This document shows, piece after piece, positions 1 to 12,400 of a DNA stretch of 64,000 nt. Position numbers and translations under genes: made by a program. Source of the stretch: Ochotona curzoniae (Eukaryota; Chordata; Mammalia; Lagomorpha; Ochotonidae); contig NW_024465669.1 of NCBI RefSeq assembly GCF_017591425.1, positions 1-64,000 on the forward strand, given 5' to 3'. The stretch's first letter is position 1; every line of letters starts with the position of its first letter. Below the pieces are notes generated by a model. The model searched no databases and was not told the origin of the DNA. It was given only the letters and a program-made list of their open reading frames with translations.

Positions 1-346
1 TGTTGAGGATGCTTGGTGTTTAACATATTAAGGCAGAAAAACTCTCATAAAGTTAGCTTTTAGTGGAGGAGATACAGAATACATAGTTCACAAAATTTGC
101 TATGCAATACATGGACATTGATAAGAGGTTATGTCATTTGTCCAAGGTCACGTGGCAAATTGGTGGCAGAACTATATTCTGACTCTAGGTTCTTTCTTCC
201 TGCTCCTCTGGGCTGCCTCTGTTGGCACGTTGTTGCCATGCTTTAGGATGCTTTAGCTGTTGTCCACGTGGATATTCTAGGGAGTCCGTGAAGATGATCT
301 ATTGTGTTATGTTAATTGTTACTGACTTAATGTGTTTTATACTTAG

Positions 347-436
347 GCTGAAAGAATCACCAATATTTTTCAGCTAAATTTGGATTTACTTAAGCTATTG
401 AATGAAAATATGAAGCTTCAGCAAAGCATGAAACAG
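347..436 (+). CDS. Coiled-coil exon 1 of window (phase 0-0, 30 aa)
   Basis: Acceptor ACTTAG before GCT and donor CAG/GTTTGT bound a 90-nt exon with no stop. It encodes [11 protein letters not shown]...[14 protein letters not shown], which matches the MIA2 segment containing KIFQMN and ALNENSQLQESQKQ, with about seven residues missing from the middle. The regular leucine spacing is that of a coiled coil. Upstream exons lie outside the window. Confidence 0.7.
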
Positions 437-3400
437 GTTTGTACTCTGTAGAGACTCTAGCTTTCAACTATGTCATTAGAAGCACTTTGGGCATACTTGT
501 GAGCAACAACATATTAAGAGCCAGAGTAGATGATTTTTTCTTGTTATTATCAGAGTAGGACACTTTCTCTGCCCACTTGCAAGTGTATATTTTGGGGAGG
601 GATACACAAGTGTATATTCTTCTGCTACTCTTTCCTGGGAGTGAAAGTAAACCAGCGTATTTTATACCTTGGCCATCACAGCAGATAGCAGTTACACCCA
701 CACCTTATCTGAGGTTTAAAGGCAGAAGTGATTCTGGAGGTAGAGAAAATGAGGACTTAATATTTAACCTTTTCTTCCCCAATTATATACGTAAGAAACA
801 CTCATTCACCTGTATTTCTTTTCCTTTTGTTTTCCCAGTAACTTGACAGTCTTTCAGTGGGACACTTTGCATTATTATGATTGTCTAAGTGCTATATCTG
901 GGTCATGGAAAAGGATTACATTTTCTGTCTCACCCAACATTTTCCTTAACATAATTGTTTTGTTTCCTATATCACTATTCATAATTCATCAATACACTGT
1001 CTTCAAGAGATGTCAATCTTATAAAAATGCATTTATTTGAGAGGTGGAGATAAAGTTCATATCTTCTGGGTTACTCCCCAAATAGTTGTAATTTTTAGGG
1101 CTGGGCCAGGCCAACACTCAGAGCTGGGAGCTCAGCCTTGGTCTGCCATGTAGGCAGCAGGGATCCAGCTACACAAACCATCACCTACTGACTCTTCAGG
1201 GTCATATTTATTGGAAGCAGGAAACTGGATGGACTGAGGCTTGAGCCACTCCATTATCAGAGAAACTGGATGTGGCTGTCGAGTGGTGCCTTGTTACATG
1301 AGAGGCTCAGGTCAATTCTTCTTCTTCTTCCTCTTTTTTTCACTCTGATGCTCTTGCTGGCTTTTTTTTTTTTTTTTGTCTTGAGACTATGTAATTTTTG
1401 GGATGTGTTGTCAAATCAATCTGCCTTTAGGCCTTCCCATTTTTTATATCTTAGCCTTCTGAGGTCTGCTGAGTTTATTACTACTTTTTCTGTCACTTTC
1501 CATTTTTTGTTTTTACAGTCATCTTTGACGCATTTCCTATTTTACCTATTTTAGAAGCGAAGGGTTTATGCTTCTAAAATAACAAAAAAAGCAGCAATCT
1601 TTTGTCATGTCAAGAGCAAGTGATGGTCAACCCAGTGTTAAGCTTGTGATAGAATCAAAAGTAGACTTTCATATAAAAAAATCACTTAGATGACATTACT
1701 TGTTACAACTACTTTTATGTGGTTTTAATTATCAGTGTTCCTGAAGCAAAATATTGTAATAATGATCATTCACTAACCTTTTATGACTGCATGTTTACTT
1801 CATTTTTTAGCAGTGTATTAGATGGCATCTAGTCACTAAATTCAATGGTTTTTCCTTAGTTTCGATTTTTTCTTATTTTTAATGCAAAGTCCAGATACTT
1901 GGACAGGAAGGGAGACAGGAAGATCATCCATTCATTGATTCACTCCCCCAGTGGAGCTGAGCTGATTAGAAGCCAAGAGCCAGGAGCCTCTTCTAGGTCT
2001 CCCACACAGTTGCAGGGTCCAAGGCTTTGGGCCATCCTCAACTGCTTTTCCAGGCCACAAGCAGGGAGCTGGATGGAAAACAAGCCTGCCAGGATTAGAA
2101 CCAGTGCCCATATTGGATCCAGGCGCATGCAAAGCAAGGACTTTAAATACTAGGCTATCACACCAGGCCCTTTAATTTCATTTTTTTTAGAACTTACTTT
2201 TATTTGAAAGGCATATTTACAAGAGAGACATGTAGAAATAGAGAGAGAGAGATCTTCCCCTGTCTGGTTGACTCCCCAAATGCATGCAATAGCTGGAGCT
2301 TCTTCTGGGTCTCCCGTATGGCTTCAATGGCCCAAGATTTTTTTTTTAAAGACTTATTTTATTTTTATTGGAAAGGCGGATATACAGAGAGGAGAGACAG
2401 AGAGGAAGATCTTCCGTCCAATGATTCACTCCCCAAGTGAGTGTAATGGCCGATGCTATGCCCATCTGAAGCCAGGAGACTCTTCCTGGCCTCCCACGTG
2501 GGTGCAGGTTCCCAAAGCTTTGGGCCATCCTGGACTGCTTTCCCGGGCAACAGGCAGGGAGCTTGATGGGAAGCGGGGCTGCCAAGATTAGAATCTGCGC
2601 CCATATGAGATCCCGGGCGTGCAAGGCGAGGGCCTTAACCACTGCGCCATCGCGCCGGGCCCAGTGGCCCAAGAATTTAAGCAATCTCAGACTGATTTCC
2701 CAGGATATAAGCTGGGAGGTGAATCAGAAGTGGAGCCACCAGTACTTGATTGGATACCCCCAAGAGATGCAGGTCTTTCAGGTGGAGGCCTGACTGGCTG
2801 TGCCTCAGCACGGGCCCCAGTATTCATTTTATTTTGCCTATTAGGCATCATCTGATTCTTTTGTAATTTTATATAAAAGGATTTTTGGGGGTGTGATTGT
2901 GTAGGATATGCTCCAATGAAGGGCGAGTTTGACAGAGAAATTTAATGTTTATTGTTTGATAATAAAGTTATGAAGTATAAGTAAATGTTTCTTTCATATA
3001 TATGGACAATTTCTTTCATGAATTTATACCTTTTTTTTTTTTTTTTACTTACCTACATAGTCTCTTTTCTTCAGGCTAAGTTTGTTACTTTTAAATAAAG
3101 GATTTTCTTTCTAGGACATGCAAAGTAACAGAATGGCAGAGGGATAGAGGGAAATGGAGAAAGATGAGTGTTACCAACCATTTTAAAGAAAAGACAATTC
3201 ATGCTATTAAATATTTGCATGCATTTGAAAGTAATTTTTAGTGACAAATTTATCCCTAGTCATTTTACATGAACTTTAGAAAGTACCTGTGTTGGTTGGG
3301 GAATTAGCTCAGGTGGTAGAGCGCTCACTTAGCATGCAAGAGGTGGTGGGATCGATAAAGTACCTGTGTTTTTGTCTCAGAAAACTTTTGATTTTATATA

Positions 3401-6400
3401 CATATGTAAATTCGTTGAAGAATACTTAAGCCTATTATTTTGTACTACCCCAATGTGAAAGTTCTTTGCAATAGGAGTCATCTTCTTTCCTGTCTTTTTG
3501 ATGTCTGTTATTGACATACCAGCCTTGTAAATGCATCTGTTTACAAACATGTATGACGAATTGCATTTTTTGTTGCGATTTCAGCTTGCTCGAGAAGCTG
3601 AAATATCGAAACAAGAGGTGAAAGAATTTAAACAGAAAATGACATTTATGCACACTGAAATACTGGCAGAACAACCTATCAATGACAGTGCAAATCACAT
3701 TGAGGTAAATGGCTCTACTGATGTGTGTGACTGAGTTGGATAGAATTGTGTCTTAACTTGGAAACTTACAAGTATTTTGTTTTCCAAACAAAATAAAATG
3801 AAGCAAATCATTGCCATGGCAAATTATGAATTAAATTGGTAGGCTGGAAACTTGACAATATTCTTAGTATCATATAGCTTGCCCTCTGCACCCACAAATT
3901 CCACTGCTATGGATTCAACAAACTGCATCAGATCTATATGAAAAAAAAAAAAGTATTGTTTCTGACAGATTCTTCTTATTGTGCTTATTCTCTAATTATA
4001 TAATGCTATCACTATTTCCCTAACAGAGCTGCTAAGTATCATTTGCAGAATAGAACTGAGTTAAAATAAAGGTGTTTATGGACTGTATGTGAATGCTGCA
4101 CTAATGTGCATGAGAGACTTGAGCATGTGTGGATTTTTGCATTTGTGAGTTAGGTGGCCGGTCCTTGAACCCTTCCTTTTGTGGATGCCATGTGACAAAT
4201 GTATTGTTTAACTTTTTCTCTAAGCTCAAAGATTGAAAGACCTTGAAATACCTGCTAAATAGAACAATAATGAGATACTATTCTCGCACTGTGTGCAAAG
4301 CTATAGACCTTTTTGTTTGGTGCCTCAAATTCTTAAATGTGGGAGGCAACTGAAGGATGGAAATTGTAGACCAGAATAGATTTAACTTTGACTTTCCAGA
4401 GCAATATATGACACAGTTATATGATATTTTTGTTACAGTGCTAGAAAATTTTCCTGCATTACAAGAAAATACTACCCAGTGCTGGGAAACTTCTCATGTT
4501 CTAATTTGAATACTTCTTAAGAATGTATTTTGTGTCAGTTGAACTCCTCACCTAATTATGTTTTCTTTTTAATAGATTGAAATTTGTAATCTTTATATCA
4601 CAGATTGGTCATTATATAAAATATATCCTTTATGTTAATGATCACTATTATTTGTAGCAGATAAACATCTCATAAAACATTTTGCCATTTTAAAATATGA
4701 ATTTAGCAAGAATGAACCATTATAAGATGTTTCATTAAGTTTCACTAGTTTTGGTTTTATCTTATAGAGCTTAATAGCCACAACAACCTTGCCTGGACCT
4801 TGTTGTAGCCAGCAGCCAGGACCTCCATCTGAATGTCCAATCAAGGTGGCAGGGATGCATCTACTTGCACCACCTGTCGGTGTGGGGTTTAGGAGTGAAT
4901 ATGGTTATGGAGGAGAACTAAGAAGAAGTTGGAATCAGGAGATTGAGTCCGGATGGGAACCCTGGCATTCAGATGAGAATATGGGCATCTCAGTGGGCAT
5001 CTTAACTACTGTGCCAAATACCTACTCTTGGTAGATTTATTTAAAACTGTAATTGTACATCAACAAGATATATACATTTGGGCTGGTATTGTGGTACTGT
5101 AGGTGAAGCTACCACATGCATTAGCATCTCATAGCTGCTTGGTCATGTACTTGAAAGGCAACAGAAAGATGGGCCAGTTACTTGGACTTCTGCACAAATG
5201 TGGGAGATGCAGATGGAGGTCCTGGCTCCTGGCTTCAGAATGTTGTGGTAATTTGAGTAGCAAACCCATGAATGGAAGAGTGTTTGTCTTCTCCTCTCTG
5301 TTGACTTTCAAATAAAGAAGTAAATCAATCTTAAGAGGAAAGAAATAATAAATGCACTAGTGTAAGTCATTACCCTCTGTCTTTTTTTTTTTTTTAATCT
5401 CTGAACACGTTCTAAAGACGGAAATGTGCTCTGCCAATCTTGGAGACGAGATAACCAATGATGACTGTTTGGAACAAGACATGAAGAGTGACTCAGAAAA
5501 CGGTACTCCCTTAGATATCAAGTCAGGATTCATCTTTTGATGAAATGATGGCTACTTCTTTTGGTTGTTTCGCCTCCAGTCCTTGTTTTTGATACACTGT
5601 GCTTTGGCTTGTCTGTAACACAGCGTCATTGTCTCCCTTTACATTTACCTTCAGCTGGAACACCTTCAGTCAATCCCTTCAGCTCCATAGATAGACTTGT
5701 AGTCTCCTTCCCTGCTGTTCTCCTCGCAGCTGATACATGTCCTCCTTACAGCTGTTTAAAAAAAATTAATGCCATAATCGTTTCAGTGCTTGTTTTTCTC
5801 TCCGTTGTAGGCTAAACAGATGGATAGGTGACATGTTCAAAATAGGAGTGCTACATAAAGCACTAATTCATAGCTCAGCATTTTTATTAAGTTAAATTGT
5901 TACACTGCTTTGGATCATCACAGTAATTTTTATCATTACCCATTGCAGTCAGCCTACCAAAAATTGGGTTAGCAGAAGCCATTCACTGTGTTCTCAAACC
6001 AGTTATGATGACTTTGTTATTTTTCTTTAAGTGACATTGAGGGGCTGGCATTGTGGCACAGTGTTTTAAGGTGCCACCTGCAATGCTGGCATCAGTATGA
6101 ATAATTTGCTTGAGTCCTGCCTGCTACACTTCCTTTCCAGCTTCCCGCTAATGTAGCTAGAAAGACAGTGGGAAATGGAAGATGAAAGTACCTGTGTCCC
6201 TGATGCCCGCAAGGGAGACCTGGAAAGGGCTCTGCGTTCCTGGATGCTATTTGTCCCAGCCCTGACTGTTGATGTGTTAGGGATGTGAAGCAGCAGAAGA
6301 AAGTTTGGTCTCTGTCTCTGGTTCTCCTTTACTCTCCCTCACTCTCTGTAACTCAGCCATTCAAACAAATAAATCTCAGAAAATATTTTATTTTGAAATT

Positions 6401-9400
6401 GTTACAGATTTACAGGAAGTTTAAAAGTAATATAGACAGATCTCATGTTCCTTACTACCCGTTTCCTTCCTTGATGGTTCTTCCAAATGTTATGCTTTCT
6501 CCCCGCAACTACAGCACAAGTAATAAATACATTCATGAAGAAAGATGTGATTTTTTAAATTGTGAAGGATTTATGTATTTATTCATTTACTGAAAATGAA
6601 CAATGACAGACAAGAGATGGATATTGAAAGATCCTTTATTACTGATTCAGTCCCCAAATGCCCATATCTGCTGGGGTTGGACCAGACAGAAGACCAGGAA
6701 TTCATCGAGGTCTCCTAAGTGGTTGACCAGAACCCAAGAATTTGAACTTTCATCTGTTAATTCCCTGGTACATTAACAGGAAACCTGACTGGAAGTGAAA
6801 GGTGTACTTAAAATCTGTGTGTGTGTGTGTGATACAGCAGTATTATGGCAAGAGAAAATTGCTTCTCATAGTAGGCTTATTTAGTAAGGGGAATAGTGCA
6901 AGATTTTAGGCTTGAAACTGACTTGTTCTGAATCACATTGATTATGTCCTTTTTTTTTCTGTAAATGTACAACTTATTAAAAAAAGCTGAATTTATGGGT
7001 GAGACAAAATAAGAGGATAACAAAGAAACTAAAAATAAAGCAATATGTGTAACATTTCTTTTATAGTCAGTTTGCAGTTTTAAGTTGGGTTTAAAAAAGC
7101 ATCTTACTTAAAAAAATTTTAAATCACAGAATTTATATTTACGTTAGTAAAGTATAGAAGGAAATGTTTGAATGTTAGTAATCATGTTTGAATAGAGAAA
7201 CATGGGCAGTTTATAATCTAATCTGTATTTTCAAAATTCTACAATACATGAGCCGTATCTGTAATAATGAAACACTATTTTATAAATAATACTTGGGCCT
7301 GGTACGGTGGCCTAGTGGCTACAGTCCTAACCTTGAACAAACCTGCATCCCATATGGGTGCCAGTTCTATCCTAGCAGCCCCATTTCCCATCTAGCTCCC
7401 AACTTGTGGCCTGGAAAACAGTCAAGGGTGGCCCAGAGCCTTGGAATCTGCACCCGCATGGGAGACCTGGAGGAATTTCCTGGCTCCTGGGTTCAGATTG
7501 GCTCAGCTCTGACTGTTGCAGTCACTTGTGGAGTGAATCATCAGACAGAAGATCTTCTTCTCTGTCTCTCCTCCTCTCTATATATCTGACTTTGCAATAA
7601 AAATAAATAAATCTTAAAAAAAGAAATAATACTCAACATCAATTTAATAAATGATTTTTTTTAGCAGTGGCATAAGTAGTTTAACTTTTAAAATGTGTTG
7701 CAAAAGTTTTTTAAAAGTACAGATACACATAGTTTTGTGTGAATTCAGTCATTTATTTTTAAGATATTTACTTAAAATATCCTTGCATTTTCATTTAAAT
7801 AATGAATATTTTAGAATAGTTATATACCCATTACATGTAATTATTAAAATTTTTTACTTATTAATATGATTTTGTATTTTCTCTTTTCATTAAGTTTGGG
7901 GTAATGATAGGTGCCACATTTGGAAAAATATATCTTTCCTACATTCTATTATCAAATAATACACCTATTTTTGAAGCATTCACATTATTTAGAATTGTTA
8001 GTTTTCATTTTTATAGATTACTGTAGATGAATTAGCATTTGAAGGTAGGTTAAAATTTATACTTTTCTCTCAGGCATAGTTTTGTTTAAGTCTGGAGGAC
8101 ATCTGAGTATTTATTAGCCAAAAGGTCTAAATTTCTTGTATGATTTATAACCCATATCACGTTTATGCCTAAATGTTAGTGCTGAATAGAACTATAATAC
8201 TATTGAGAGGCAAATTCTTTACTAGATGAAATGGATATTACTGATTGTTATGGAAATAGTTTAAGGGACTATTGAAATAAAATACTTTTAAAAGCCTTTT
8301 TTCTTCATGGATTTTAGCTTCTATGTTGAATAATAGATGCTAGATTGAATGGAAGTTTTTGAGGGTTGTATACAAAAATATGAAACAATATTTAGAATAG
8401 TAGACCTAGATCTTTAAACTATTGAAAAGCATTAGATATTCTATCGTTGGAGCCAGTTTAATTTTGTTAATTTTGTTATTAACTTATTAATTTGGTAACT
8501 TCTGTCCTCAGATGTTAGTATGTAAGTTAAAATATTCCTTGTGTTATGACCTAAAATTTCCTTTAGAACATATTGAAAATCATCAGACTGAACAAATACC
8601 TATGAAGTCAGAAGGGACGCAATTTGGAAATGAAATTGGGACACATCCACAGGAAGTCCCAATAAGAACTGAAGTATATCAAGGAAATGGCATGACGACT
8701 TGCAGGTAATAAAAATCATATTGCCAGCTCCATTGGATGAAAAGTAAAATAGCCTTTGAAAGCAGAGTCATGTATTACATGCTCAAATTTCTGTGATTAC
8801 TGAATGTTTCTAATTTGTGATTAGATTTGCAAAAAAAAAATAGATTTGCTCATTCATTTTTTTTTTAGGGTGGAATACTATTCACCCATTGGAAAGGCTG
8901 AAATTCTACCGTCTGCAACAAAATGGTCCCAAACCATTGACCATTATGCTCACTGCACATAAGCCAGTACCAAAAGGAACATGTGCTTTTTCTGATATAA
9001 AGAAACTTTCATGCAACATAGATGGATAGTGTAGTATCAAAGAATCACTGTGAGCCCTGCACCTGGATCCAATCACAGTCATGCACTGCACACTGTTGTT
9101 TGGGTCAGACAGTATATATAGGGGTGGTTCCAAAGGTGTAAATTACCTGGTGACATGATACCTATGTCCAATTATGTGTATTTTCATAATGCTGTTCCAT
9201 AGGCTCAGAGATTCCCGCTTCATACCTCATTCTGAACTACTGTATTATAACAGCAGTGTCCTATAGCAACAATCACAAGCCTATGACTCTTCTATTTAAG
9301 TATATCTTGGCTTTGTAGGTATAGACAATGCTAGAAAATCTCGTATGCTATGGTCAAAATATATTTAACATTTTCATTGTGAGTCCTCTTACTAGGGAGA

Positions 9401-12400
9401 AGAGGTGCATATTGGAAATTATCTTTAATGCTAAATATATGTATGTACATGTTTGCCTAAATATTGATCTGGGATTTTGCGTGCAGGTTGACATATCAGA
9501 GAGAATATGTGATGTTTGTTCTTTGGGAATTAACTTATTTCACTGAGAATAATGGTCTCTAGCTGGGACCATTTTGCAGGAAATGGTAGAATTTGATTCA
9601 TTTCGGTGTCTGAGTATTATTCCATGTAGTAGATCTGCTACCGTTTCTTTATCCATCTTTTGAAAGGCATCTGGGTTGTTTCCATGCCTTCGCTTGTGTG
9701 GATCATGCTGCTATAAATATAGGGTTGCAGGTCACTTTTTGATATGCAGTTTTCACATTATTTGGATTTTTTTTTTCGGTACTGGACTAGCTGTACAATA
9801 TGGTAGATTCACTTTCAGATGTCCTAATGCTCTCCATACTGACTGACAAAGTGGTGGCACTAGGTTGCATTCCCACCAACGGTGAGACAGGGTACCATTC
9901 TTCCCACATCCATGCCAGCCATGTTGATAGATTGACAAATGTAGACCATTCTCACTGGTATTTGCTGGAATGGTAATGTGGTTTTTATTGGCATTTCCCT
10001 AGTAAATAGGGAGCAGAACCCGCTGAGCCTGTGCCACACTGGGGACCCTAGGATGGCATTGGAGGGCCATTCCCCATCCCCAGGTGCTGAAGCAGTTGAG
10101 AGTATGGGTGTCACTCCCCTCCCACTCCCTGTTTTCCAAGACACAGAAAGTAGAAAAAAATTTGAAACCATGGTCTGATCTACTTTTCCCTAATCCAGGA
10201 CACTTCCCACCCTAATCGACTGTGTAAACAAAGTAAGAAATAAAATGTATATAAAGAAAAAAAAAAGAATTTATCTGCATTTATCATGATACAAGACCTG
10301 ACTTAGTTTCTTGGATTCCTATATATATATATAAATATTACAATCCATTAAACAAATGCACATATATATACATTTGTTTAGTGGATTGTAATATTTTTGT
10401 AGTGTTGTTTCAGTCTTTAAGCAAGATCATTACATGTAAGTCCTAAATATAGATTCTGGTACAATCTCAGGGCTTCAAAAGCCACTTATCATTGCAAGAA
10501 ATATGCACACTAATAAAAATAGTACTGATTACACTACTAACATAATTTACTTCAGGTGTAGTATGATTTTGTTACTTTCTGATCAGACCCAGAAGCCAAC
10601 TCAAGACTTAAAACTGATTTAAAATGATTCATTTTCTTATTTGAAAATCAGCATTAGAGAGAGGGAGAGGGACCTTGCATCTGCTGGTTGATACTGCACA
10701 TTCCTGCAGCAGCCAGTGCTGTGCCTGGCTGAGGATCTGCATGTGGGATTCCACATCATTAACCACCAATCTAAAATGACTTAAACATGGTTTATTGTGC
10801 CTGACTCGTGTGTAACAAATATAATGCTGCTTTATATAGGAAGTCTGGATAAATGTTATGCCTTCTCATAATTTCATTTTTTTACCTTTTAAATCTAATT
10901 TCTACATAAAATTCCTACATAAAACTTTGGCATCTGTTGTGATAGCAGTAGTATTTTAGATGGTTTGCATTAAAATTTGAATTTATAATGTTAAATACTA
11001 CACCAGGAATGTTTATATAGCAGTTTTATGTTGTGTTTGTAATGATAAGTACGAAAATACTTTTGCGAATCACCAATTTTGATCTAGTTAAGCAATAAAG
11101 TTCATTGTTTTATCATGTGTTATTAAGGGAAATATGTAATATTTTGCTTAAGGGAATTAATGACAGAGGAAAATTGCCAACTAAGGAAGGAAGATCATCT
11201 TTTCAAAGTGGATGATACTCTTAAGTGTGAAACAGAAGCGATCAACGTCTATCGGTATTAAATGCTTTTTCTTTTGTGGGCTGGAGAGTAGCTAAAAGCT
11301 CACCACGAGAAAAAATCAGAGAAAATGCACAGTTAATATTACTTGGATAGGTATATGAGATTTTTAAAAAAATGTATTCAATTTTCTTGGAAAGGCAGAT
11401 TTACAGAGAGGAGATAGAAGGAGAAAAGATCTTTCATTGGCTGGATCACTCAAGTGGCTGCAATAGCCAGAGCTGAGCTGATCCAAAGCCAAGAGCTTTC
11501 TAGGTCTTCCACATGGTTGTAGGGTCCCGAGGATTTGAGCCACCTTCCTTTTCCAGGCCACAAGTAGGGAGCTGGATGGGAAGTGAAGCAGCTGAGATAG
11601 GAACTGGTGCCCATATAGGAGCCCTATGATTTGCAAGGTGAAGATTTAGCCATCACACTAGGCTGTTTAAAAGTCTGTTTTCATTGATTTATTTTATTTG
11701 AAAGTTAGAGGTACAGAAAGACAGATAAAAGAGATTAGCTTGGCCACATGACCAGAAGTAGAGCTCCTGTAATCTGAATGGGGTGCCTCTATGAGATTAT
11801 GGCGCCTTAGACATAGAGTTATCCCATTTTGCCACTGAGCCAGCTTTGTTTACAAGACTTTAAGTCTAGCTTTAACCTTGGATCCTCCTTCAGTTGACCC
11901 AAGGAAATAATGTAAAGGCTATAGACAAAAGGCAAGGTTCAGCTGTACATGAATAGTTGTGCATCACACAAAAAGCAAAGTTGGACTTTATCTGATTTAG
12001 CTTGTTAGTCTTTTTAATTGATTCATGTGTTTGAAAGGCAGCAAACAGAAAGATGAGAAACATGGAGCAAGGAACAATTAGAGAAAGTGAATGAATGAAG
12101 CTTTTATCTGCTGGCTCATTCTCAATGACCACAGCTGTGGGTGGGACAGTATGAAACAAGGAGCCAGTAGCTTGCTGTGGGTCTCCTACATGGGCCCAAA
12201 CACGCAGGCCATTTTTCTCTGCGTTCCCAGGCACATTAGCAGGGAGCTTGATAATGTGGGGCAGCTGGAACTTAAATGAGTGCCCATGCAAGATGTGGGT
12301 GATGCAACAGCAGCCTTTGACCACCTTGTCACAGTGCTGTCCCCATCATTTTAATCTTGCAAAGGTAATGAATAACATTTGCCAAATAGAGGACATTGAT

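Noticed and set aside
7293..7600. Several 60-140 codon frames over SINE copies here and at 2268, 35589, 45637 and 53064.
   Set aside because: They are chance open frames of the C-SINE consensus, which recurs in many places.
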